A DNA stretch of 64,000 bases from Methylobacterium sp. C25 (GTDB lineage Bacteria; Pseudomonadota; Alphaproteobacteria; Rhizobiales; Beijerinckiaceae). Under the pieces are notes generated by a model. It made no database searches. It saw only the letters and a list, made by a program, of their open reading frames with translations, and was not told the origin of the DNA. The first letter of the stretch is position 1. Each line of letters opens with the position of its first letter. The position numbers were made by a program, and so were the translations under genes. Location of the stretch: assembly GCF_021352225.1 (NCBI RefSeq), contig NZ_JAAUVI010000002.1, positions 310,001 through 374,000 on the forward strand, read 5' to 3'. Shown here piece by piece: positions 40,043 to 49,617 of the stretch.

Positions 40043-41566
40043 ATCCTTCTCCGGACGCGGCGCTGCGACGTCCATTCTGTTCCACCAACCGCCGCCGAGC
40101 GCCTGGAATAGCGCCACGGTGTCCGCGTACTGATTGGCGCGGGCGCCAGCCGATGTGACGAGGGCCGACAGGTAGGCCTGCTGGCCGATCAGCAACTGCG
40201 CGCTGTTGATGGCGCCTGCTTCGAACTGCTTGCGGATCAATCCGACGCTCTCGCTCGTCGCCTTCTCGGCGGCTGTCGCCGCCGCGACCGCATCTGCGTC
40301 CGATTGCAAGGCACGCAAGGTGTCGGCGACGTTCTGGAAGGCAGTGATGACGGTCTGACGGTACTGGGCCTGGGCGACCGTCAGCGCCTCCTCAGACGCG
40401 CGTTGGCGGCGGTAGAGCGTGCCGGCATCGAAGATCGGCTGCGCGACGGTACCGATGATCGAATAGAAGCCTGCCGCGGAGGTCGCGAGTTTGGCGATTT
40501 GCAACGCGCTCGACCCGCCATTGGCGCTGATCGTGAATTGGGGCAGGCGGTTGGCGACGGCGACGCCGATGCCGGCGCTCGCCTGCTGCACCAGCGCCTC
40601 CGCGGCTTTGACGTCCGGCCTCTGCTGCACGAGCCGGGAGGGCAGACTCACGGGTATCTTGGTGGGCAGGCGCAGGCTGCCGAGCGTGAACGTCTCGCTG
40701 ACCTCCTCGCTCGGCAGGCGCCCGACCAGCGCGGTCAGCAGGTTGCGCTGCTGCGCGAGCTGCTTTTGCAGCGGCGGAAGCAGTTGTTGCGAGACCGAGA
40801 GCTGAGCCTGCTGCTGGATGACGTCGGCGCTGGCGATCTGCCCGAGCGAGAGCTGCTTGTTGTAGAGGTTGAGCACCTCGACCTGCGCCGCGATGACCTT
40901 CTTCGTCGCGTCAATCTGTGCGCGAAGCGAGGCTTCCTGGATCGCGGCGAGGACCACGTTCGAGGTCAGGGTAAGATAGGCTGCTTCGAGCTGGAACCGC
41001 TGGTTCTCGGCCGTCGCCTCAAGCCCCTCGATCTGGCGCCGGTTGCCGCCGAACACGTCCGGGGTGAACGCGACCTGCACCTGTGGCGTGAATAGGCTGT
41101 AGGTCAGTTTGGTCGGATCGTTGAGCGGACTCTGCAGCTGTCCGCCGGACGCCTTGTTGTAGGAGCCCTGCCCGTTGAAGCCGACCGTGGGGAACAGGGT
41201 GCCTTTCTGAGCCTCGACGTTCTCGCGCGCCATGCGCAGCGAGGCCTGGGCTGCGTCGAGCGACGGATTGTTGGCCAGTGCCTCCTCGACGAGGTGGTTG
41301 AGAGCCTTGGAGCGGAACAGCGTCCACCACTGGCCGGGAATGTCGGCGCCCTTGACGAAATCCTGATCCGCTGAGCCGCCCTGGGCGGTCTTCATGCCGC
41401 TCGCGGCGTGCGGATCCTTGAGTGCTCCACGGGTGTAGCCGGAGACGGCTGGATCGGCCGGCGCCATGTAGTCGGGGCCGACGGCGCAGGCGGACAGCCC
41501 CGAGGCCAACGCCAGAACGGCGACGGTCGAGCGCAGGCGTTCCGATCTCCGCGTGGCTCCCAGCAT
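40025..41566 (-). CDS. RND efflux outer-membrane factor lipoprotein (NodT/TolC family)
   Basis: The 513-residue protein starts at ATG 41566, with signal and lipobox (VAVLALASGLSAC, lipidated Cys). Two OEP repeats are visible (the first from PSLDAAQASLRMARENVEAQKGTLFPTVG, the second from RPDVKAAEALVQQASAGIGVAVANRLPQFTI). These are the trimeric alpha-barrel repeats of TolC-type channels. It completes a tripartite pump with the adaptor (44874) and RND permease (41700) genes upstream on the same strand. An upstream start at 41722 would overlap the RND stop but lacks a signal peptide. Confidence 0.93.
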   Translation of the reverse strand: MLGATRRSERLRSTVAVLALASGLSACAVGPDYMAPADPAVSGYTRGALKDPHAASGMKTAQGGSADQDFVKGADIPGQWWTLFRSKALNHLVEEALANNPSLDAAQASLRMARENVEAQKGTLFPTVGFNGQGSYNKASGGQLQSPLNDPTKLTYSLFTPQVQVAFTPDVFGGNRRQIEGLEATAENQRFQLEAAYLTLTSNVVLAAIQEASLRAQIDATKKVIAAQVEVLNLYNKQLSLGQIASADVIQQQAQLSVSQQLLPPLQKQLAQQRNLLTALVGRLPSEEVSETFTLGSLRLPTKIPVSLPSRLVQQRPDVKAAEALVQQASAGIGVAVANRLPQFTISANGGSSALQIAKLATSAAGFYSIIGTVAQPIFDAGTLYRRQRASEEALTVAQAQYRQTVITAFQNVADTLRALQSDADAVAAATAAEKATSESVGLIRKQFEAGAINSAQLLIGQQAYLSALVTSAGARANQYADTVALFQALGGGWWNRMDVAAPRPEKDLAPFL

Positions 41567-41699
41567 GCCCCCGTCCAGCGATACGCACTGCAGCGCTGCA
41601 CTGCACAGGCGCCCGCGGAGAGCCCAAGTCAACGCGAAGCTTCGGTTGCGTGCGAGCCTTTCCGGCGCCTGTTGCGGGGGCAGCACGGGTTGCACCGTG

Positions 41700-44600
41700 T
41701 CAGGCTGCGGTTGCCTGTCCATGGACGCCCCGCGCCTCGGAGACCCGCTGCGGACGGCGGCGCGAGAACAGGGAGATCAGGACTGGAACGACGACGAGAA
41801 TGAGGTTCGGCGCCAGCGTGATTCCGCCGACGACCACTAGGGCGAGCGGCTTCTGTACCTGCGAGCCGATGCCCGTCGACACCGCCGCCGGCAGGAGGCC
41901 GACGCAGGCGGCGACGCAGGTCATCATCACCGGCCTCATGCGGATGTTGGCGGCGTTCCAGACCGCGTCCTTGCGGCTCTGCCCCTCGTCAATGAGCTGG
42001 TTGTAGTAGGCGAGCAGGATCACGCCTTCCATCGTCGAGATGCCGAACAGCGCGATGAAGCCGATCGCCGCCGAGATCGAGAACGGCGTCCCCGTCAGGA
42101 CCAGCGCGAAGATGCCGCCGATCATCGCCATCGGAATTACGCTGAGCGTCAGCGCCATGTCCACCACGGAGGAGAAGTTCACGTAGAGGAGCAGCGCGAT
42201 CAGCGCGAGGGTGATCGGCACCACCACCGTAAGACGCGCCACGGCGTCCTGCAGATTGGTGAACTGGCCTACCCATTCGAGGTGATAGCCAGCCGGCAGC
42301 TGCACCTCGTCCGCCACACGCTTCTGCGCCTCGATCACAGCGCCGCCGAGATCGCGGCCGCGCACCGAGAATTTGACCGGGATGTAGCGTTCCTGATCCT
42401 CGCGGTAGATGAAGGCCGCGCCCGAGACGAGGTCGACGGTGGCAATTTCCGAGAGCGGCACTTGCACGACGCTGTCGCCCTGCTGCGCGCCGATCGTGAT
42501 GTTGCGGATCGTCTCCAGCGAGCGACGGTACTCTGGAGCCAAACGGACGCGCATCGGGAAGTGCCGGTCCGAGCCGTATTCGTAGAGATCGCCTGCCGCC
42601 TGACCGCCGATGGCGGCCTGGACCGTGGTGTTGACGTCGCCTGGCGACAGGCCGAACCGCGCCGCCTTGCGGCGGTCGACGTCGATCCGCACCGTTGGCT
42701 GGCCGAGCGAGGTGAAGACCGCGAGATCCTCGATGCCCGGGACCGTGGCGAGCACCGCCTTGATCTTGTTGGCCGTGGCCGTGATCTGCTCGAGATCGCT
42801 GCCGTAGATCTTGACCGAGTTCTCGCCTTTCACGCCCGAGGCCGCCTCTTGGACGTTGTCCTCAATGTACTGCGAGAAGTTGAACTCTATACCAGGGAAG
42901 TCCGCCGCGAATTTCGCCTGCAGATCGGCGATGATCTCTTCCTTGGTCAGCCCCTTGCGCCACTCGTCGATGGGCTTGAGTGGCGCCAGAATCTCGACGT
43001 TGAAGAAGCCGGTCGCATCGGTGCCGTCGCTCGGCCGGCCCTGGTGCGAGAGCACGGTGACGACTTCCGGGACCTCCCGGACGATGCCGCGGATTTTCTC
43101 GACATAGGCGTTTCCGGCCTCGAGCGAGATCGAGCCCGGCATGGTGCCGCGGATGTAGAGGTTGCCCTCCTCCAGTTTCGGCAGGAATTCCAGGCCGAGT
43201 GTCTTGCCCGCGATACCGGCGGCGGCGAGGACGGCGATCGTGATGCCGAGCGCCAACAACTTATGATTCAGGGCCATGCGCAGCACGATCACGTGGCCGA
43301 AGCGCATTGCCCGCACGATCAGAGTGTCACGCTCTTCGACGTGGTTGGGCAGGATCAGCGCCGAGAGCGCCGGCGACACCGTGAAGGTCGCGAGCAGGCC
43401 GCCGACCAGCGCATAGGCGTAGGTCTTGGCCATCGGCCCGAAGATGTGGCCCTCGACACCGGTCAGCGTGAAGAGCGGCAGGAAGCCGACGATGATGATC
43501 GTGGCCGAGAAGAAGATCGCCCGGTTCACCTCCGAGCCGGCGATGGCGATGATGCCGAGCCGCCCGGTAAGGCCGCCGGGTGGCTTCTGACCTTCACTGT
43601 GTTCTGGTTCGGCCACGTGTCGAAACACGTTCTCGACCATGATCACGGTGGCATCGACGATCAGGCCGAAATCGATGGCGCCGAGCGACAGCAGGTTCGC
43701 GGAATCGCCGCGGATCACCAGGATCGCAATGGCGAAGCCAAGCGCGAATGGGATCGTCGCGGCCACGATGATCGCGCTGCGCAGCGAGCCGAGGAACAGC
43801 CACTGAACCACGAAGACCAGCACCACGCCGAAGACGAGGTTGTGCATCACGGTGTGGGTGGTGGTCTCGATCAGGCCACTGCGGTCGTAGATCCGCTCGA
43901 TCTTTACGCCCGGTGGCAGGATGGTCGATGCGTTGATCCGGTCGATCTCGGCCTCGACACGACGCAACGTCGGCAGACTCTCACCGCCGCGGCTCATCAG
44001 GACGATCCCCTCGACGACGTCGCTTTGATCGTCGTGGCCGACGATGCCGAGGCGCGGCGCGCTCGACACGCGCACCTCAGCCACGTGGCGCACCAGAACC
44101 GGCACGCCCTTGACCTGCGTCAGCATCGTCTCGCGGATGTCGTCCATGTCGCGGATCAGGCCGACGCCACGTACGACGGCCGATTGCTCGCCGACGTTCA
44201 GTGTCTGGCCGCCGACGTTGATGCTCGAATTGTTGAGCGAGTTGATCACCTGGACGAGCGTCAGGCCGTAGGCCTGGAGCCGATTCAAGTCGACGGCGAT
44301 CTCGTATTCCTTGGCCTTGCCGCCGAAGGCGGTGACGTCGACGACCCCGGGGATCGCCTTGAAGCGGCGCTGCAGCACCCAATCCTGCAGTGTCTTGAGG
44401 TCGGTGGGCGAGAATCCGGCCGGTCCGGTGATCTTATAGCGCATGATCTCTCCGACGGGGCTCGTCGGGGAGATCTGCGGCTGGGCGTTGTTCGGCAGCG
44501 GCGGCAGCTGAGACAGCCGGTTGAGCACCCGCTGCAGTGCCTCCTGGTAGGTGAACTCGTAATTGAACTGCACCTTCACATCGGACAGGCCGAACAGCGA

Positions 44601-44852
44601 AATGGTGCGCACCACCGTGGCGTTGGGAATGCCGGCGAGCTGCACCTCCAGCGGAATCGTGATGTAGCGCTCGATCTCGTCGGCCGATTGGCCCGGCACC
44701 TGGGTAATGACGTCGACGAGCGGCGGCACCGGGTCGGGATAAGCCTCGATGTTGAGCTGCAGGTAGCTGGCGTAGCCGATCCCGAGTGTCGTCAGGAACA
44801 GCAGGAAGACCAGAACGCGCTGTTTGAGGGAGAAGACGATCAGGGCGTTCAT
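41700..44852 (-). CDS. RND efflux permease, HME (CzcA/CusA) type
   Basis: The 1050-residue inner-membrane antiporter opens FSLKQRVLVFLLFLTTLGIGYASYLQLNIEAYPD. It carries the heavy-metal RND TM4 signature (GAIDFGLIVDATVIMVENVFRH), which includes the proton-relay Asp. It has 12 transmembrane helices and two large periplasmic loops. The HME class exports divalent or monovalent metal cations or, in some members, organics. No metal selectivity is evident from sequence alone. It lies 21 bp after the adaptor gene and is followed by the outer-membrane factor. Confidence 0.95.
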   Translation of the reverse strand: MNALIVFSLKQRVLVFLLFLTTLGIGYASYLQLNIEAYPDPVPPLVDVITQVPGQSADEIERYITIPLEVQLAGIPNATVVRTISLFGLSDVKVQFNYEFTYQEALQRVLNRLSQLPPLPNNAQPQISPTSPVGEIMRYKITGPAGFSPTDLKTLQDWVLQRRFKAIPGVVDVTAFGGKAKEYEIAVDLNRLQAYGLTLVQVINSLNNSSINVGGQTLNVGEQSAVVRGVGLIRDMDDIRETMLTQVKGVPVLVRHVAEVRVSSAPRLGIVGHDDQSDVVEGIVLMSRGGESLPTLRRVEAEIDRINASTILPPGVKIERIYDRSGLIETTTHTVMHNLVFGVVLVFVVQWLFLGSLRSAIIVAATIPFALGFAIAILVIRGDSANLLSLGAIDFGLIVDATVIMVENVFRHVAEPEHSEGQKPPGGLTGRLGIIAIAGSEVNRAIFFSATIIIVGFLPLFTLTGVEGHIFGPMAKTYAYALVGGLLATFTVSPALSALILPNHVEERDTLIVRAMRFGHVIVLRMALNHKLLALGITIAVLAAAGIAGKTLGLEFLPKLEEGNLYIRGTMPGSISLEAGNAYVEKIRGIVREVPEVVTVLSHQGRPSDGTDATGFFNVEILAPLKPIDEWRKGLTKEEIIADLQAKFAADFPGIEFNFSQYIEDNVQEAASGVKGENSVKIYGSDLEQITATANKIKAVLATVPGIEDLAVFTSLGQPTVRIDVDRRKAARFGLSPGDVNTTVQAAIGGQAAGDLYEYGSDRHFPMRVRLAPEYRRSLETIRNITIGAQQGDSVVQVPLSEIATVDLVSGAAFIYREDQERYIPVKFSVRGRDLGGAVIEAQKRVADEVQLPAGYHLEWVGQFTNLQDAVARLTVVVPITLALIALLLYVNFSSVVDMALTLSVIPMAMIGGIFALVLTGTPFSISAAIGFIALFGISTMEGVILLAYYNQLIDEGQSRKDAVWNAANIRMRPVMMTCVAACVGLLPAAVSTGIGSQVQKPLALVVVGGITLAPNLILVVVPVLISLFSRRRPQRVSEARGVHGQATAA

Positions 44853-44873
44853 GGCGCGTCCCGTAACGGTCGA

Positions 44874-46232
44874 TTAAGACGCGTTGCTGCCGCTGGCGGC
44901 GCGATCGATGAAGATGGCGCCACGGGTGACGACCTCCTCACCATTCTTCAGTCCCTCGACGACCTGGACGTTATCGCCATTCGTCAGGCCGAGCTTGACG
45001 TCGCGTGCCTCGATCGCGCCGTCAGGACGAGACACCCAGACATGCGCCTTCTCGCCCTCGTAGACGACGGCCGCGCTCGGGATGCTCGGCGAGAAGCGGT
45101 CGCCGCCGGTCGTGATGGTGAAGTTTGCGAACATCTCGGGCTTCAGCGAACGGTCGGGATTGTCGAGCTCCGCCCGCACGCCGAGGCGCCGCGTCGCCGC
45201 GTCGAGGCTAGTGGCAACGTAGCTGATCTTGGCGCGAAAGATCGTGCGCGGGAATCCGACGATGCGCGCATCGATGTCCTGGCCAATACGGACCTTCGGC
45301 ACCTCGCTCTCGCGCACGTTGGCGATGAGCCAGACGGTGGAGAGATCGCCGATCACGAAGAGCGGGTCGCCGCTCGACGAGATGTACTGGCCGACGCCGA
45401 CCTTGCGCTGGACGATGGTGCCGGCGATCGGCGCGCGGATCTCGGTCTCGGCGCTCATACGCCCGGCCTTCTCGAAGGCCGTGATCTCGTCATCGGTCTT
45501 GCCGAGTAGGCGCAGCTTGTTGCGGACCGCCTGTAGGGTCGCCTCGGCGGTCTTCAGGTCGCTCTGCGCGGCGATGACGTCGTTCTGGGCCTGTTCGTAA
45601 TCCTTGAGCGAGGTGGCGCGCGCCTGGAACAGCTCCTGTTGCCGCGACGCAATGTTCTGTTCGAGCTTGTAGAGCGCCTGGGCCTTGTTGAGCCCGTTGA
45701 TCGCACCCTGATAGTCGTTCTGGGCCTGAACCATGTCGCTGGCCTCGATGGTCAGCAGCACCTGGCCGGCCTTCACGTCGTCGCCGGCCCGCGCCAGCAC
45801 CTTGGTCACGCGGCCCGAATAGGGCGAGCTGACCGGGACGTTGTCGTCCTCATTGACGGCGATGCGGCCCTCTGCGGCGTATTCCGGGCGAAAGGTCCCT
45901 GGCGCGACCGGCTTGATCTCGAGAGCGGTGCGCTGCTCCTTCGTCGGACGGAAAACGCGCTCGCCAGCATTGGCGGTCTTTGCCTCAGGCTTGTTGCCGG
46001 CAGTCTCCTTGACCTCGTTCTTGCCGGGCATGACGCTCTGCGCGATGGCTATGGCCTTTTCGGCAAGGTCGCGCACAGGCTGTGGCCAGATCGCAACGGC
46101 TGCGACCAAGGCGACGACGATCGACAGAAGAATCCCGAGACGCAGCATCGATCGGCGGGGCCGCTCGCGAGTCTCCTCGAAATAAGCGCGGGCAGAATCT
46201 GCCTCGGGCTCAACGGGTTTGCGCGCGTCCAT
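44874..46232 (-). CDS. RND efflux periplasmic adaptor (MFP family)
   Basis: The 452-residue adaptor has an N-terminal membrane anchor (RRSMLRLGILLSIVVALVAAVAIW). The biotinyl-lipoyl halves are VPVSSPYSGRVTKVLARAGDDVKAGQVLLTIEAS and IRAPIAGTIVQRKVGVGQYISSSGDPLFVIGDLS. They flank a long coiled-coil hairpin (about 190-260), and a beta-barrel/membrane-proximal domain follows (FPRTIFRAKISYVATSLDAATRRLGVRAELDN). It bridges the permease and outer-membrane factor. It is first in the operon, with 339 bp of non-coding sequence upstream. Confidence 0.95.
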   Translation of the reverse strand: MDARKPVEPEADSARAYFEETRERPRRSMLRLGILLSIVVALVAAVAIWPQPVRDLAEKAIAIAQSVMPGKNEVKETAGNKPEAKTANAGERVFRPTKEQRTALEIKPVAPGTFRPEYAAEGRIAVNEDDNVPVSSPYSGRVTKVLARAGDDVKAGQVLLTIEASDMVQAQNDYQGAINGLNKAQALYKLEQNIASRQQELFQARATSLKDYEQAQNDVIAAQSDLKTAEATLQAVRNKLRLLGKTDDEITAFEKAGRMSAETEIRAPIAGTIVQRKVGVGQYISSSGDPLFVIGDLSTVWLIANVRESEVPKVRIGQDIDARIVGFPRTIFRAKISYVATSLDAATRRLGVRAELDNPDRSLKPEMFANFTITTGGDRFSPSIPSAAVVYEGEKAHVWVSRPDGAIEARDVKLGLTNGDNVQVVEGLKNGEEVVTRGAIFIDRAASGSNAS

Positions 46233-46571
46233 GCTGTCTCGGGCTCGTGGTCACGGTGCTGCGGCCATCGTCGATCGAAGCGAATCAGCGATGGAGCCCG
46301 CGCGTCGCGACGCACAGAACTCCTTGATCCGGCTTCTGTAAGGCAGGGCACGCGACATCGCTCGTTGCCTCCCCCAGCGACAGGCGCCGGGCGGCCTGAA
46401 CTGCCAAGCTTGAACGTCGCTGACAAGTGCCATCAGCGACGGATGGCAATGGCGAAGGATCCTCGGCACAGCCGCAATGGATGCCTTCTAACGCGAGCCC
46501 GATGACACAATATGACAGAGTGCTAGGTCATCCACCGACGGCCATCACCGCCAGCAACTCTACGGGTTCTC
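46233..46571. other. Divergent intergenic region between the RND operon and CobW-like GTPase gene
   Basis: These 339 bp hold no supported gene. A Zur-like or metal-regulator palindrome was looked for because of the zinc-chaperone-like GTPase and HME pump on either side; none was recognised. Confidence 0.4.
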
Positions 46572-47555
46572 ATGTCCGATACCGCGCGCCCCTCTTCGGA
46601 GAAGATTCCCGTCACCGTGCTCACCGGCTACCTTGGGGCCGGCAAGACGACGCTCCTCAACCGGATCCTCACCGAGAACCATGGCAAGCGCTACGCCGTG
46701 ATCGTCAACGAGTTCGGTGAGATCGGCATCGACAACGATCTCGTCGTTGGCGCTGACGAGGAAGTGTTCGAGATGAACAACGGCTGCGTCTGCTGCACCG
46801 TGCGCGGCGACCTGATCCGCATCATGGACGGCCTGGTGAAGCGCCGCGGCAAGTTCGACGCCATCATCGTCGAGACGACTGGGCTCGCCGACCCGGCGCC
46901 CGTCGCGCAGACCTTCTTCGTCGACCAGGATGTCGGCGAGGCTGCGCGCCTCGACGCGGTCGTCACGGTCGCCGACGCGAAGTGGCTGTCGGATCGCTTG
47001 AAAGACGCTCCGGAGGCAAAGAACCAGATTGCCTTCGCCGACGTGATCCTCCTCAACAAGTCCGACCTCGTCGAGCCGGCCGACCTCGACCGGGTCGAGA
47101 GCGAGATCCGGGTGATCAATCCCTTCGCCAAGATCCACCGCACGCAAAACTGCGCCGTGCCGCTCGATGCCGTCCTGGAGCGTAATGCATTCGATCTCGC
47201 CCGTATCCTGGAGGTCGAGCCGGAATTCCTCGAGGAGGGGCATCACCACCATCACGACTCGGAAATCCAATCGATCTCGGCGCGGATCGATGGTCCGGTG
47301 GATCCGGAGACCTTCATGCCGTGGATCTCGACGCTCACGCAGGAGCAGGGGCCTGACATCCTGCGCTGCAAGGGCATCGTCGCCTTTCCGGACGAGCCGA
47401 AGCGCTTCGTGTTCCAGGGTGTCCACATGATCCTTGACGGCGATCTGCAGGCCGATTGGCGGGACGACGAGCCTCGCGTCTCACGCGTGGTGTTCATCGG
47501 CCGCAACCTTGATGCGGAGGCTATCCGAAAGGGTTTCCTGGCTTGCAAGGCATAG
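46572..47555 (+). CDS. CobW/ZNG1-type GTPase, metal chaperone
   Basis: The 327-residue COG0523 protein has the Walker A motif [12 protein letters not shown] (19-30), the signature metal-binding CxCC ([13 protein letters not shown]), VETTGLADP (switch/Walker B) and [10 protein letters not shown] (NKxD). A His-rich loop ([11 protein letters not shown]) precedes the C-terminal CobW domain. This combination is typical of zinc-transferase ZNG1/YjiA/YeiR proteins that deliver zinc to client enzymes; true cobalamin CobW proteins occur with cob genes, which are absent here. A hairpin (GGGCGAACG...CGTTCGACCC) overlaps the stop codon but lacks a T-run. Confidence 0.93.
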   Translation: MSDTARPSSEKIPVTVLTGYLGAGKTTLLNRILTENHGKRYAVIVNEFGEIGIDNDLVVGADEEVFEMNNGCVCCTVRGDLIRIMDGLVKRRGKFDAIIVETTGLADPAPVAQTFFVDQDVGEAARLDAVVTVADAKWLSDRLKDAPEAKNQIAFADVILLNKSDLVEPADLDRVESEIRVINPFAKIHRTQNCAVPLDAVLERNAFDLARILEVEPEFLEEGHHHHHDSEIQSISARIDGPVDPETFMPWISTLTQEQGPDILRCKGIVAFPDEPKRFVFQGVHMILDGDLQADWRDDEPRVSRVVFIGRNLDAEAIRKGFLACKA

Positions 47556-47734
47556 GGCGAACGGCTTCGTTCGACCCACTGTCAGCTCCTCCAACGGGTT
47601 AGCTGTACAAGAGGGAAAATCCGCATGGCGCCGCCGCTCCGGCGCGGCAGCGACCGATGATTTCACCGTTGACCGAACCCCTCGGCGCATGTCCTGTTCT
47701 TCTTTCGTTCTCATCTGGTTCGAAGGATAGGTCC

Positions 47735-47959
47735 ATGCCGAGGAATGCGTATGCCGAGCCACATGAGCAGCCCGGCTGTCCTGTGGAGGACATCGTCACA
47801 GCCTATCTCGCGACGACGCATGGCGACGCTCGACTGGCTCTGCGCTGTGCCGTAACGGACGCGCTCTCGGACCTGATGGCGGCGGAGCGCCGTGCGCGGG
47901 ATCGCAGCCGCCTGATTTCTCGCGGCTACGTCCGCGGACGATTCGAGGAGGCCGAATGA
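47735..47959 (+). CDS. Small hypothetical protein
   Basis: The 74-residue ORF starts at ATG 47735 after GAAGGA. It contains a helix-rich segment (VEDIVTAYLATTHGDARLALRCAVTDALSDLMAAERRARDR) and a basic C-terminal stretch (SRLISRGYVRGRFEEAE). No signal peptide or recognised motif. Coding status is supported by the ribosome-binding site and helix-like composition. The convergent neighbour ends 11 bp away. Confidence 0.55.
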   Translation: MPRNAYAEPHEQPGCPVEDIVTAYLATTHGDARLALRCAVTDALSDLMAAERRARDRSRLISRGYVRGRFEEAE

Positions 47960-47969
47960 GCCTGGAGGC

Positions 47970-48305
47970 TCATTCCTCGCTGCTCCCGGCATTGTCGAGG
48001 GCTTCGAGCGCGGCTGGAAACTTCGCGAAGCGGGCGCGCAGCCGGCTCTCGTCCTGCTCGACCGTGTTGCATCTCAGCCGGAAGCGGGCCTGCGCGATCT
48101 GTGTGCCCCGCTCCGCATCCGTGGCCTCCTCGCCGGCCCAGTGATTGCACTCGGCAAGACGCTTCACGAAGGCCGCGACCTCCGGCGGCGGTGGCGCGGC
48201 CTTCGGGGTCGTGAGATCCAGAAGCTCTTGAGCCGACACTGGAGAGGCGGCCAAAAGGAGGAGCGCCGCCAGGGCAGAGCGCGGAAGGAGAGAGGATGGC
48301 GACAT
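47970..48305 (-). CDS. Small exported protein, function unknown
   Basis: The 111-residue product starts at ATG 48305 with a signal peptide (MSPSSLLPRSALAALLLLAASPVSAQE). The mature part has two Cys about 36 residues apart (ECNHW and LRCNTV), with a helical stretch between them and a helical C-terminus (ESRLRARFAKFPAALEALDN). Probable periplasmic disulfide protein. I do not recognise a family. Confidence 0.75.
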   Translation of the reverse strand: MSPSSLLPRSALAALLLLAASPVSAQELLDLTTPKAAPPPPEVAAFVKRLAECNHWAGEEATDAERGTQIAQARFRLRCNTVEQDESRLRARFAKFPAALEALDNAGSSEE

Positions 48306-48477
48306 CGCGTGAATCTTCCGAAAAGCTCGGTCTGCCCGATTGTGCTGCCGACTCGTTCCGCAGTCACCGGGATAATGCGGCCCGCTGTGACGCCCAGCGC
48401 CTCGAGAGACCCGTCGCAAGTCGGGCGCCAAGATGGTTTCGCATACCTGCCGCCCGGACTGTTAACAGGTTCGCCGG

Positions 48478-49239
48478 ATGGTAGATGGTGTCATGCGCGC
48501 CGCCCTCGCCTCGCTCGCCCTCGTTGTGACCGCGGGCGCGGCTTATGCCGGCGTGACCCGTGACACCCTCTGGGTCGTGACACGAACCTGCGTCGCTGCC
48601 CAGGCCACTTTCGGCAAACCCTTCCCCTGCCTGCGTGTCGATCTCGGCAGCCACGACCGACCCGGCTTCGCCATCTTGAAGGCTCCCCTGCTGAAGACGG
48701 AGGTCGTGGTAATGCCGACCGACCGGATCGCCGGCATCGAGGATCGTTCATTGCGCAAGGCGTCGGGCGCTGCTTATTGGCGGGGCGCTGCCGAGGCGCG
48801 TCACTTCGTCACCGACGCGCTGAAGGGCCGGCTCGATACCAGCGATGTCGCATTTGCCGTGAACTCGCAGGGTGGGCGCTCGCAGGATCAACTGCACATC
48901 CATCTCGACTGCGTTCGCCCGACGGTGCGCGCAGCGCTCCGCGCCCATTCGGGTATCTTCACGGCCGACTGGCGCCCCCTGCCCTTCCTGCTCGGAGGCG
49001 AGCGCTATTACGGGAAGCTTGTTCCGGCGGACACCCTGGATCGCCTTAACCCCTTCGAGCAGCTCGCGCATCTGCCGGGTCCGCACGATCTGCGGGCAAC
49101 GAGTCTTGCCATGATCAGCACAGCTCCGGGCGATCCCGTGCCTGGTGCCTACCTGCTGGCTTATCGGGCGGGCGACAGCCATGCGGAATGGCTGCTCGAC
49201 CACGACTGCGCACTGGCCGCGACGACGGCGGCTCAGTAG
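48478..49239 (+). CDS. cdh: CDP-diacylglycerol diphosphatase
   Basis: The protein has 253 residues from ATG 48478 or 248 from ATG 48493, where the signal peptide begins (MRAALASLALVVTAGAAYAG). The HIT-like catalytic segment SQDQLHIHLDCVRPTV and the preceding VAFAVNSQGG match Cdh, the membrane-associated pyrophosphatase converting CDP-diacylglycerol to phosphatidate and CMP. Further matches are CVAAQATFGKPFPCLRVDL and FILAYRAGDSHAEWLLDHDC-like C-terminal features. A monocistronic unit is likely. Overlaps the convergent small gene by 7 bp. Confidence 0.88.
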   Translation: MVDGVMRAALASLALVVTAGAAYAGVTRDTLWVVTRTCVAAQATFGKPFPCLRVDLGSHDRPGFAILKAPLLKTEVVVMPTDRIAGIEDRSLRKASGAAYWRGAAEARHFVTDALKGRLDTSDVAFAVNSQGGRSQDQLHIHLDCVRPTVRAALRAHSGIFTADWRPLPFLLGGERYYGKLVPADTLDRLNPFEQLAHLPGPHDLRATSLAMISTAPGDPVPGAYLLAYRAGDSHAEWLLDHDCALAATTAAQ

Positions 49240-49427
49240 CGACGAGGGGCGGTTCGGGCGCGCCTCGTTCGGCGCTTCCGCTTCGGTTTCGCCGCGGGTG
49301 CGGTCTTGGTCATCGCATCGAGTGCGAGGCGCTGCTGGGCGCGCATGGCGTTCGTGGCGTGACCCATCCACCATGAAGCGGCTTGGTGGGCGGAAGAGAG
49401 CCAAAGGCTCATCACCGGGTTTTTCAT
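49233..49427 (-). CDS. Small protein with hydrophobic N-terminus and strongly basic tail
   Basis: The 64-residue product starts at ATG 49427, preceded by GGAGG (5-nt spacer); an in-frame TTG at 49439 is the alternative. The first half (KNPVMSLWLSSAHQAASWWMGHATNAMRAQQ) is amphipathic with Trp and Met; the last 20 residues are nearly all Lys/Arg/Thr/Ala. That layout is seen in small nucleic-acid- or granule-associated proteins, but no family was recognised. The strong ribosome-binding site supports expression. Confidence 0.6.
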   Translation of the reverse strand: MKNPVMSLWLSSAHQAASWWMGHATNAMRAQQRLALDAMTKTAPAAKPKRKRRTRRARTAPRRY

Positions 49428-49617
49428 GACAGCCTCCAAAGGGGGCTAACGGCCGACCCGCACAGATGTCCCGGAGGCGGGGCTTCGCCTTTCGTGAATC
49501 TCAACCATTCGGTGGTTTGATCACGGCTTGTACGGGACCGCGTGTTTGCGGGAGGGCGCCTGAAGCGGGGCGTCGTCTCGCGCGTTGCGTCGGGCGGTCC
49601 TCGGAGCGCGTCGAGCC

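Noticed and set aside
42282..45509. 1075-codon open frame antisense to the RND permease and adaptor genes
   Set aside because: Its composition (Asp/Arg/His/Val-rich, no domain) is that of the complement of a GC-rich coding strand. The minus-strand RND and adaptor genes have full family signatures.
46233..46571. Possible Zur or other metal-regulator palindrome between the HME pump and the CobW-like GTPase
   Set aside because: Scanned for GTTATA...ATAAC-like and other symmetric sites and found none convincing.
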